Shown piece by piece: positions 55,802 to 64,000 of a DNA stretch of 64,000 nucleotides. This stretch comes from Pseudomonadota bacterium. GTDB taxonomy: Bacteria > Pseudomonadota > Gammaproteobacteria > Burkholderiales > JABEVD01. A program made the position numbers and the translations under genes. Positions within the stretch are counted from its first letter, which is position 1. The number at the start of each line of letters is the position of its first letter. The notes below the pieces were generated by a model, which was given only the letters and a program-made list of their open reading frames with translations, searched no databases and was not told the DNA's origin. The DNA lies in NCBI GenBank assembly GCA_021802545.1, contig JAJZRS010000013.1, positions 1-64,000 of the forward strand. The letters are read 5' to 3'.

Positions 55802-56686
55802 ATGTCGAAAAGACATCCCGTCATCGCCGTAACCGGCTCTTCGGGTGCGGGCACCACCACCGTCAAGCGCGCCTTCGAAAACATCTTCCGCCGCGAACAC
55901 ATCAACGCTGCGGTCATCGAAGGTGACAGCCTGCACAGCATGGACCGCAAGGCATTCCGCGCAGCGGTGGCCGAGGCCGAAAAGAAGGGCACCCAGGCGC
56001 CCAGCCATTTCGGTCCGGAAGCCAACCATTTCGACAAGATTGAAGAAACCTTCAAGACCTACGGCGACACGGGCATCTGCAAGCGCCGCTACTACATCCA
56101 CAGCGACGAAGAGGCCAGGGAGCACAATGCGCGCCTCGGCACCAGCCTGAACCCCGGCGAATTCACCCCCTGGGAAGACATTCCAGCAGGCTCGGACATC
56201 CTGTTCTACGAAGGGCTGCACGGCCTCGTGAAGACCGATGCCATGGACGCGGCTCGGCATGTCGACCTGGGCGTCGGCGTCGTGCCCATCGTCAACCTCG
56301 AATGGATCCAGAAAATCCACAGGGATGCGGCAGAGCGCGGCTATTCGGCCGAAGCCACGGTGGACACCATACTGCGCCGCATGCCGGACTACATCAACTA
56401 CGTCACGCCGCAGTTTTCCAGGACGCACATCAATTTCCAGCGCGTGCCGACGGTCGACACGTCCAACCCCTTCATCGCGCGCGACATCCCGACCCTGGAC
56501 GAAAGCTTCGTGGTGGTGCGTTTCCGCGACCCGCACGGCGTGGATTTCCCCTACTACCTCAGCATGATCCACGATTCGTTCATGTCCCGCTCCAACACCC
56601 TGGTGGTGCCGGGCGGAAAGATGAGCTTCGCCCTGGAAGTGATCCTTGCGCCGATCATGCACGACATGATCCACAACAAGGGCTGA
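55802..56686 (+). CDS. Phosphoribulokinase
   Basis: HPVIAVTGSSGAGTTTVKRAFENIFRREHINAAVIEGDSLHSMDR; class I bacterial PRK length and pattern. Confidence 0.95.
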   Translation: MSKRHPVIAVTGSSGAGTTTVKRAFENIFRREHINAAVIEGDSLHSMDRKAFRAAVAEAEKKGTQAPSHFGPEANHFDKIEETFKTYGDTGICKRRYYIHSDEEAREHNARLGTSLNPGEFTPWEDIPAGSDILFYEGLHGLVKTDAMDAARHVDLGVGVVPIVNLEWIQKIHRDAAERGYSAEATVDTILRRMPDYINYVTPQFSRTHINFQRVPTVDTSNPFIARDIPTLDESFVVVRFRDPHGVDFPYYLSMIHDSFMSRSNTLVVPGGKMSFALEVILAPIMHDMIHNKG

Positions 56687-56695
56687 TGATCGTCC

Positions 56696-56721
56696 CCGGG
56701 GAACGGCGTTCCCCGGTTTTT
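56696..56721 (+). terminator. Rho-independent terminator after phosphoribulokinase
   Basis: CCGGGGAAC-GGC-GTTCCCCGG-TTTTT. Confidence 0.88.
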
Positions 56722-56728
56722 CGAGCAC

Positions 56729-58783
56729 ATGGATATCCTTTCAGGACTGAACCCGGAGCAGACTGAAGCCGTCACCCTCCCCCACCGCTCGGCCCTGATT
56801 CTCGCGGGCGCGGGCAGCGGCAAGACCCGCGTCCTCACTTCGCGCATCGCCTATCTCATCCAGAAGCGCGGCGCTTCCCCGCATGAAATCCTCGCCGTTA
56901 CCTTCACCAACAAGGCGGCAAGGGAAATGATGGCGCGCATCTCGGCCATGCTGCCGATCAGCATCAGGGGAATGTGGATAGGGACCTTCCACGGCCTGTG
57001 CAACAGGATGCTGCGCGCCCATCACAAGGACGCAGGGCTTCCCGAGGCTTTCCAGATCCTGGACAGCTCCGACCAGCTCTCGATGATCAAGCGCGTCGTG
57101 AAAAGCCTCAATATAGACGACGAGAAGTATCCGCCCAAGGAGCTGCAGCACTTCATCAACGGCAACAAGGAAGAGGGCCTGAGGCCTCACGACCTCACTG
57201 CCTATGACACTTTTTCCCGCACGCGCCAGCAGATATTTGAAGCCTACGAAGCGCAATGCAACCGGGAAGGCGCAGTCGATTTCGCAGAACTCCTCCTGAG
57301 ATCCTACGAGCTTCTGAAGCGCAACGAGCTCATCCGCGAGCACTACAGGACCCGCTTCAGGCATATCCTGATCGACGAATTCCAGGACACGAACCGCCTC
57401 CAGTACCAGTGGATCAAGCTGCTCGCCGGAAAGGATACGGCCGTGTTCGCCGTCGGCGACGACGACCAGTCCATCTACGCCTTCAGGGGCGCGAACACGG
57501 GCAACATGCTCGAATTCGAGCGCGACTTCCAGATCGAGAACGTCATCAAGCTCGAGCAGAATTACCGCTCCCACGGCAACATCCTGGATGCGGCCAACGC
57601 CGTGATCCGCCACAACACCGCCAGAATGGGAAAGAATCTCTGGACGAGCGACGCGGGAGGGGAGAAGCTGCGCTTCTACCAGGCGCCCACGGACATGATG
57701 GAGGCCGAATACATCGTCGAGGAGATCGGATCGCTCGGCAGGGAAGGCGTCGCGTTGAGCGACATCGCGCTGCTCTACCGCTCGAACGCCCAGTCGCGCG
57801 TGCTCGAACATGCGCTCTTCAATGCCAATCTGCCCTACCGGGTCTACGGGGGGCTGCGCTTCTTCGAACGCCAGGAGATCAAGCATGCGCTCGCCTATCT
57901 GAGGCTCGTCCACAGCATGGACGACGACGGCGCATTCCTGAGAATCGTCAATTTCCCCGCAAGAGGCATCGGGGCAAAGACTATCGAGTCGCTCCAGGCG
58001 GATGCCGGAAGCGCGAGTCTCTGGACGAAAGCGCGCGGAAAGAACAAGAAGCTCGACGAATTCGTGAACCTCGTCGAATCGATGAAGAGGGAAGTTTCCG
58101 GCGCGTCATTGCCGGAAGCTGTCGAGACCGTGATCGAGATGAGCGGCCTCAAGTCGCATTACCTCAACGACAAGGACGGCGAAGACAGGCTGGAGAACCT
58201 GGACGAACTCGTCAATGCGGCCGCTGTATTCGAGTCCGAAGGCGACCCGCTCGTCGAATTCCTGTCGCATGCAGCCTTGGAAGCGGGCGAGCGGCAGAGC
58301 GGCGAAGGAGAGGACGCTGTCCAGCTGATGACGGTGCATTCCGCCAAGGGGCTGGAATTCCATTCGGTGTTTTTGAGCGGGCTGGAAGAAGGGCTCTTCC
58401 CCCACAGCAACAGCAGGAACGATGCGGGCGGGCTGGAAGAGGAGCGGCGCCTCATGTACGTCGCCATGACCCGCGCAAGAAGAAGGCTTTACTTGAGCTG
58501 CGCGCAAAGCCGAATGCTGCACGGCCAGACGAATTACAACATCCCTTCCCGCTTCCTGAAGGAAATCCCCGAACAACTCGTCCAGCCGATCGGCTATGTC
58601 GAGGAGCGCGCCCCGGCATTCGAGAAGAAATCGCCTTACCGGATCGGCGCAAACGTCTTCCATCCCAAGTTCGGCGAAGGCGTGGTGCTCGCCTGCGAAG
58701 GGATGGATCAGGTTCAGGTCAATTTCAGGCGGGCGGGGGTGAAATGGCTCGCCCTCGAATACGCCAATCTCATCGCGATCTAG
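56729..58783 (+). CDS. UvrD/Rep-family ATP-dependent DNA helicase
   Basis: LNPEQTEAVTLPHRSALILAGAGSGKTRVLTSRIAYLI, DEFQDTNRLQYQWIKLL, VGDDDQSIYAFRGA. Confidence 0.95.
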   Translation: MDILSGLNPEQTEAVTLPHRSALILAGAGSGKTRVLTSRIAYLIQKRGASPHEILAVTFTNKAAREMMARISAMLPISIRGMWIGTFHGLCNRMLRAHHKDAGLPEAFQILDSSDQLSMIKRVVKSLNIDDEKYPPKELQHFINGNKEEGLRPHDLTAYDTFSRTRQQIFEAYEAQCNREGAVDFAELLLRSYELLKRNELIREHYRTRFRHILIDEFQDTNRLQYQWIKLLAGKDTAVFAVGDDDQSIYAFRGANTGNMLEFERDFQIENVIKLEQNYRSHGNILDAANAVIRHNTARMGKNLWTSDAGGEKLRFYQAPTDMMEAEYIVEEIGSLGREGVALSDIALLYRSNAQSRVLEHALFNANLPYRVYGGLRFFERQEIKHALAYLRLVHSMDDDGAFLRIVNFPARGIGAKTIESLQADAGSASLWTKARGKNKKLDEFVNLVESMKREVSGASLPEAVETVIEMSGLKSHYLNDKDGEDRLENLDELVNAAAVFESEGDPLVEFLSHAALEAGERQSGEGEDAVQLMTVHSAKGLEFHSVFLSGLEEGLFPHSNSRNDAGGLEEERRLMYVAMTRARRRLYLSCAQSRMLHGQTNYNIPSRFLKEIPEQLVQPIGYVEERAPAFEKKSPYRIGANVFHPKFGEGVVLACEGMDQVQVNFRRAGVKWLALEYANLIAI

Positions 58784-58789
58784 ATTGCC

Positions 58790-59131
58790 ATGAATGACTC
58801 CTCACCCTTCGCCTCAACCCCAGCCCCCCCATATTACGCAGTGATCTTTTCGTCTCGGCGAACGGAGCCTGATGACGGTTATGGGAAAATGGCTGCAAGA
58901 ATGGTGGAACTCGCCAGCCAGCAACCGGGGTTTCTTGGGGCGGAAAGCACCCGCGGCGTCGACGGCTTCGGCATCACGGTTTCATACTGGTCTTCCATGG
59001 AAGCCGTTTCCGCCTGGAAAGCCCATGTCGAACACCTGGCTGCGCAAGATGCGGGCAGACGCAAATGGTACGAACACTATGAAGTCAGAATCGCCAAGGT
59101 TGAACAGGCCTATGGCAAGCCTGCGACCTAG
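58790..59131 (+). CDS. Antibiotic biosynthesis monooxygenase (ABM)-like protein
   Basis: YYAVIFSSRRTEPDDGYGKMAARMVELASQQPGFLGAES...ISYWSSMEAVSAWKAHVEH-type ABM pattern. Confidence 0.85.
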   Translation: MNDSSPFASTPAPPYYAVIFSSRRTEPDDGYGKMAARMVELASQQPGFLGAESTRGVDGFGITVSYWSSMEAVSAWKAHVEHLAAQDAGRRKWYEHYEVRIAKVEQAYGKPAT

Positions 59132-59524
<393 letters not shown>

Positions 59525-59614
59525 CGGACGATCAAGCTCAGGATTCGCCATCACCGGCGGGCGCAAGCTGAAGCTCGATCTGTGATATTGGTCAGGCTTT
59601 CGATGGACTGCTGA

Positions 59615-60490
59615 TCATTTCTTCTTGGAGCGCGGGTGAGCCGCGTCGTATATTTTCGCCAGATGCTGGAAATCGAGGTGGGTGTAGACCTGGGTGGTCG
59701 AAATGCTGGCGTGCCCGAGCATTTCCTGGACAGCCCTGAGATCCCCGCTCGATTGAAGCACGTGGGAAGCGAAGGAATGCCTCAGCATGTGGGGATGGAC
59801 ATGCTGGGGCATGCCCTGCTTCACGCCCCATTCGCTGATCCTGTACTGGATCGCGCGCTGGCCGATCGGGCGTCCGCCCCTGCCCAGGAAAAGCGCGCCC
59901 TCCCCATCCTTCGCGAACTTTTCCCGCTCCTTCATCCAGTGATCGATCGCATCGATCGCCATTTTCCCGACAGGCACCACCCTGGTCTTGTTTCCTTTTC
60001 CCGTCACCCGCACCGTGCCATCCTTGAGATCGATGTCGCCAAGACGGAGCTGCTTCAGCTCCGAAAGCCTGAGCCCGGAAGAATAGAAAAGCTCGAACAT
60101 GGCCTTGTCGCGCAGGGCCAGAACGTCATCCGAATCGATGGAAAGGAAACGGTTCGCCTCGTCCGGTGACAAGGCTTCGGGCAGGTTCTTCGGGGATTTC
60201 GGCGGGCGGAGGCTGGCCGCCGGATTCTGCTCATGGCCGTGATCGCGAACCAGATAGGAGAAGAAGCTTCGCCATGCCGAGAGCATCCTGGCCAGGCTTC
60301 TCCCGCCCAAGCCCCGCGCATGGAGCTTCGCCACGAAATGCCTCAGATGCTGGGTCTTGAGTTCGGATAAGGGGACTTCCCCGGCAAGCTCGATGAGCGT
60401 ATTCACGTCCCTGAGATAGTTCTCGCATGTGAGGCGGCTTAGCCGCTTCTCGTTCAGGAGATGGGAACGGTAGCCCTCGAGCGGGGACAT
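59615..60490 (-). CDS. xerC: Tyrosine recombinase XerC
   Basis: FYSSGLRLSELKQLRLGDID, HMLRHSFASHVLQSSGDLRAVQEMLGHASISTTQVYTH; next to DUF484 and dapF. Confidence 0.95.
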   Translation of the reverse strand: MSPLEGYRSHLLNEKRLSRLTCENYLRDVNTLIELAGEVPLSELKTQHLRHFVAKLHARGLGGRSLARMLSAWRSFFSYLVRDHGHEQNPAASLRPPKSPKNLPEALSPDEANRFLSIDSDDVLALRDKAMFELFYSSGLRLSELKQLRLGDIDLKDGTVRVTGKGNKTRVVPVGKMAIDAIDHWMKEREKFAKDGEGALFLGRGGRPIGQRAIQYRISEWGVKQGMPQHVHPHMLRHSFASHVLQSSGDLRAVQEMLGHASISTTQVYTHLDFQHLAKIYDAAHPRSKKK

Positions 60491-60491
60491 C

Positions 60492-61136
60492 TCAGAAGCG
60501 CGACAGGGCGGCCGCCACCCACTCTCCCAGCCGCTTGAGATGCAGGGTGCCGATATCCGGCGAGAAGCGCTGCGAATCTTCGGACGCCAGGACCAGCAGT
60601 CCCTTGGCCCGCTCGCCTGCTATCGGCACCATGGCAAAGGAGCGCAGATGCTCCCACTCGCCGAACCAGGCGAGCAGCTCAGGGGCGATGTGATGCCCGC
60701 AATGCGGCTGGATCAGGCTGTCGGCGATCTCCATCTCGCTCTCGCTCACGGAAACAAGCTCGGGAAGATCCGCGCCGCCTCCATCCACCCCCCATACCCT
60801 CAGGGCGACATGGGGCACGTCGAAATCCTCCCTCAGGCTGTTTTCCACCACGTAGAAGAGCGCCTCCAGAGACCTCGCCTTCAGGAGCGCAATTGACAGC
60901 CTGTGCATCTTCTCGCCGATTTCGTCGTTCTCCTCGCCGAACTTGATCAGCTCGCGCAATTTGTCCTCGAGCAGCCTGTTTTTCTCGCGCAGAGAAATCA
61001 GCTGCCGCTCTCCGATCGGAATCGCCCGCCCGCCGTGCGGATGGGGAACGTATATGCTTGAAAGGAGATCCACATACTCTTCTGCGAACCCCGGATTTTC
61101 CTGCAGGTATTGCGCGACTTCTTCAGCTGTAACCAT
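60492..61136 (-). CDS. DUF484 family protein
   Basis: VAQYLQENPGFAEEYVDLLSSIYVPHPHGGRAIPIGERQL; between dapF and xerC. Confidence 0.93.
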   Translation of the reverse strand: MVTAEEVAQYLQENPGFAEEYVDLLSSIYVPHPHGGRAIPIGERQLISLREKNRLLEDKLRELIKFGEENDEIGEKMHRLSIALLKARSLEALFYVVENSLREDFDVPHVALRVWGVDGGGADLPELVSVSESEMEIADSLIQPHCGHHIAPELLAWFGEWEHLRSFAMVPIAGERAKGLLVLASEDSQRFSPDIGTLHLKRLGEWVAAALSRF

Positions 61137-61978
61137 TAATCGTTTCCTCGAATTTCGATTTCGCCCTCAAAAACGCCGACTGCGGGCCCCGTCATCCACA
61201 CGGGATGCCCCTCGCCTTCCCAGCGCACGACGAGATCTCCGCCGCGCGTATGCACCCTGACCTCTCCGTCCAGCAGGCCGCGGGCAATCCCTGCAACCAC
61301 CGCAGCGCAGGCGCCCGTGCCGCAGGCGAGCGTCTCGCCTGCTCCGCGCTCGTAAACCCTGAGCTTGATGGCGCGTCTGTCCAGTATCTGCATGAATCCC
61401 GCATTCACCCTTTTCGGAAACTTCGGGTGGAATTCGATCGCAGCGCCAAGGCTTCCTACAGGCGCCGAATCGACATTCGACACGATCAGGACGGCATGCG
61501 GGTTGCCCATCGACAGGGCGCTGATCTCGATTTTCTCTCCATCCGCTTCCAGCGCGTAGGTCGGGCTGCGATGATCCTCAAGGAAAGGGATGTCCTCGGG
61601 TTCGAACCTGGGAGTCCCCATGTTCACGGTCACCTGGCCGTCTTCTTCGAGCCTGGGGGAAATCAGCCCGCCGAGCGTCTCGACTTTGATCTCGCGCTTT
61701 TGCGTCAGCCCCTTGTCCCGCACGAAGCGAACGAAGCACCTCGCTCCGTTCCCGCACTGCTCGACCTCTCCGCCGTCCGCATTGAAAATCCGGTATCTGA
61801 AATCCGCATCCTGCGATTGGGGCTGCTCGACGACGAGAATCTGGTCGCAGCCTATGCCGAAATGACGATCGGCGATGAACCTCAATTGTTCGGCATCGAG
61901 ACTGACCTTCTCCGAATAGGCATCGATCACCACGAAATCGTTGCCGAGCCCCTGCATCTTCGTGAAATTGATCTTCAT
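61136..61978 (-). CDS. dapF: Diaminopimelate epimerase
   Basis: [53 protein letters not shown]. Confidence 0.98.
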   Translation of the reverse strand: MKINFTKMQGLGNDFVVIDAYSEKVSLDAEQLRFIADRHFGIGCDQILVVEQPQSQDADFRYRIFNADGGEVEQCGNGARCFVRFVRDKGLTQKREIKVETLGGLISPRLEEDGQVTVNMGTPRFEPEDIPFLEDHRSPTYALEADGEKIEISALSMGNPHAVLIVSNVDSAPVGSLGAAIEFHPKFPKRVNAGFMQILDRRAIKLRVYERGAGETLACGTGACAAVVAGIARGLLDGEVRVHTRGGDLVVRWEGEGHPVWMTGPAVGVFEGEIEIRGND

Positions 61979-63195
61979 CAGGCGATGGTCACCCTGGCAT
62001 ACTTGCGCTTGCCGATCTGCAACACGACCTGCTCGCCCTTCTTCAGCCTGAGCCCCTTGTCCTCGATTTTTTCCCCGTCCATCTTCACGCCGCCCTGTGC
62101 GATCATTCTGAGCGCTTCGGACGTGCTCGAGGTGAGGCCGGCCTGCTTCAGGACCTGGATCAGCTGAGCCTCGCCATCGCTCGACTCGATCGTATATTCG
62201 GGAATGTCTTCAGGGATCGCCCCGCCCCTGAATCTCGCTTCGAAATCCGCGAGCGCGGCCTCGGCAGACTTTTTGTCGTGGAATCGCGTGATGATTTCCT
62301 GGGCGAGCAGCACCTTGATGTCTCTGGGGTTCCTGCCACCCACGACCTCCCTTTTCCATGCGGAAATCGTCTCGACGGATTCGAAGGAAAGCAGCTCCAG
62401 ATAACGCCACATCAGCTCGTCGGAGACCGACATCAGCTTGCCGAAAATCTGTTCAGGAGATTCGCTGATGCCGACATAATTGCCGAGCGATTTGGACATC
62501 TTGTTCACGCCGTCGAGGCCTTCGAGCAGGGGCATGGTGAGGATGCACTGGGGCGGCTGCCCGTAATGCTTCTGCAGTTCCCTTCCCATCAGCAGATTGA
62601 ATTTCTGGTCGGTGCCGCCGATCTCAAGGTCGGCGCGCAAAGCGACGGAATCGTAACCCTGGACGAGCGGATAGAGGAATTCGTGGATGGCGATCGGCTG
62701 GTTGCTCCTGTAGCGCTTCCCGAAATCGTCGCGCTCGAGCATTCTCGCCACCGTGGAATTGGAAGCCAGCCGGATCATGTCGGCGGACCCGAGTTCGTCC
62801 ATCCAGCTCGAATTGAACACCACTTCCGTGCATTCAGGCCGCAATACCTTGAACACCTGGTCGGCATAGGATTTGGCATTTTCCTTGATCTGCTCGCGGG
62901 AAAGCGGAGGCCTGGTCGCGTTCTTTCCGGTGGGGTCGCCGATCATGCCCGTGAAGTCTCCGATCAGGAACAGGGCCTTGTGCCCCAGATCCTGAAGCTG
63001 CCTCAGCTTGTTGAGCAATACCGTATGCCCGAGATGCAGGTCGGGCGCGGTGGGGTCAAATCCGGCCTTGATGCGCAGAGGCGTCCCTTTCGAGAGCTTT
63101 TGCACGAACTCCTCTTCGACCAGCAGTTCGTCGCAGCCCCTCTTGATGATTGCCATGGCTTCCGCCGGCGTTGCTTGCTTCGTTCGATCCAACAT
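61978..63195 (-). CDS. tyrS: Tyrosyl-tRNA synthetase (TyrZ-like)
   Basis: [23 protein letters not shown] (HIGH-like), [13 protein letters not shown]-terminal S4 domain. Confidence 0.97.
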   Translation of the reverse strand: MLDRTKQATPAEAMAIIKRGCDELLVEEEFVQKLSKGTPLRIKAGFDPTAPDLHLGHTVLLNKLRQLQDLGHKALFLIGDFTGMIGDPTGKNATRPPLSREQIKENAKSYADQVFKVLRPECTEVVFNSSWMDELGSADMIRLASNSTVARMLERDDFGKRYRSNQPIAIHEFLYPLVQGYDSVALRADLEIGGTDQKFNLLMGRELQKHYGQPPQCILTMPLLEGLDGVNKMSKSLGNYVGISESPEQIFGKLMSVSDELMWRYLELLSFESVETISAWKREVVGGRNPRDIKVLLAQEIITRFHDKKSAEAALADFEARFRGGAIPEDIPEYTIESSDGEAQLIQVLKQAGLTSSTSEALRMIAQGGVKMDGEKIEDKGLRLKKGEQVVLQIGKRKYARVTIA

Positions 63196-63268
63196 TCAAT
63201 TCGCCAAAAAGTAATATTTACGTTATTTTTCTGTTATCATGCGCTGAGACAGGAGAAACGGAACCGTC

Positions 63269-64000
63269 ATGCAGCGCCTTAAAGACTTAATTCTAACGCA
63301 AAAACCGCTGGCCCTAGAACGAAAAATCAAACTTCGCTGGCTTGTGGGCGCTTCCACCATACCCTTGTTCGGCATCGTTGCCGCATTCGGCATCGCCCCA
63401 GGCACCAAAGTCGAGCCCGTTCAGCTTCAGACCGTGATCGAGAGCGTCAAGCTTCCTGATCTTTCCGGACAGGAACAAAACATGGTTTTCTGGCGCGAGG
63501 ACAAGATCCAGCGCGGCGATACCGTCGGCACCCTGCTTTCCAGGCTGAAAGTGGTGGACCCTGAAGCCGTCAATTTCCTGCGCAACCCGAACAATGCGCA
63601 TTCGCTCTACCAGCTCACGCCGGGAAGGGAAGTCCAGGCGAAAACAGATCAGGATGGACAGCTGCTCTACCTGCATTATCTGAACGGAAAAGGCGACGAA
63701 CTCGTGGTCGAGCGTACCGCCGACGGGCTGCAATCCCGTGAGCAGTCGGCCTATCTGGAAACGCGCATCCAGATGAAATCGGCCTCGATCGACAGCTCGC
63801 TGTTCGCGGCGACGGACGGCGTGGGCCTGCCGGACTCCGTCGCAACCCAGATCGCAGACATGTTTTCCTCCGACATCGATTTCCACAAGGATCTGCGCAG
63901 GGGAGACCATTTCACCGTCATTTACGAGATGCTCTACAGCAACGGCGAGCCGGTCAAGATCGGACGCATCCTGGCTGCCGAATTCGTCAACCAGGGCAAG
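63269..64000 (+). CDS. M23-family peptidoglycan endopeptidase, N-terminal part (truncated by window end)
   Basis: N-terminal TM, LysM-like/opacity-like VFWREDKIQRGDTVGTLLSRLKV; ...FHKDLRRGDHFTVIYEMLYSNGEPVKIGRILAAEFVNQGK; open to the window end. Confidence 0.88.
   Translation, partial: MQRLKDLILTQKPLALERKIKLRWLVGASTIPLFGIVAAFGIAPGTKVEPVQLQTVIESVKLPDLSGQEQNMVFWREDKIQRGDTVGTLLSRLKVVDPEAVNFLRNPNNAHSLYQLTPGREVQAKTDQDGQLLYLHYLNGKGDELVVERTADGLQSREQSAYLETRIQMKSASIDSSLFAATDGVGLPDSVATQIADMFSSDIDFHKDLRRGDHFTVIYEMLYSNGEPVKIGRILAAEFVNQGK

Noticed and set aside
57256-58797. 513-aa plus-strand ORF overlapping the UvrD-type helicase in another frame
   Set aside because: Arg-rich +1-frame translation of the helicase gene; no independent motifs.
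59615-60490. Tyrosine recombinase as phage or ICE integrase
   Set aside because: Located in the classic dapF-DUF484-xerC arrangement, so it is the housekeeping XerC; no att site or mobile cargo nearby.

Overview
About 64 kb of chromosomal DNA that reads as a (beta)proteobacterium. The lineage is inferred from gene content and synteny and was not computed. Coding is dense. No rRNA, tRNA, CRISPR array, transposase or prophage was recognised. Main blocks: (1) an NAD-dependent Mo formate dehydrogenase operon (fdsGBA-fdhD-fdsD) with an OFA-family MFS transporter and a divergent HTH/periplasmic-binding-like regulator; (2) a MoxR AAA+ ATPase / HExxH-VWA protein / DsrS-like operon; (3) gatCAB and mreBCD-mrdA-rodA-rlpA; (4) a two-component system upstream of an RND efflux operon with two tandem pump genes that share a sharply bounded, apparently identical block of about 2.67 kb; (5) a small porin-like gene, an AlgZ/AlgR-like pair and argH; (6) hemA-prfA-prmC-grxD, a giant FAD/Fe-S oxidoreductase, an orphan lipoyl-Lpd, and proA-holA-lptE-leuS; (7) phosphoribulokinase, a UvrD-type helicase, xerC-DUF484-dapF, tyrS and a truncated M23 peptidase. 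The most notable observations are the gene-conversion-like tandem RND duplication, the MoxR/HExxH-VWA/DsrS-like operon, the abbreviated porin with a hairpin next to its ribosome-binding site, and two terminator-like hairpins placed almost against the next start codon. I did not find a clear-cut, wholly new system; most of the window is ordinary core genome.
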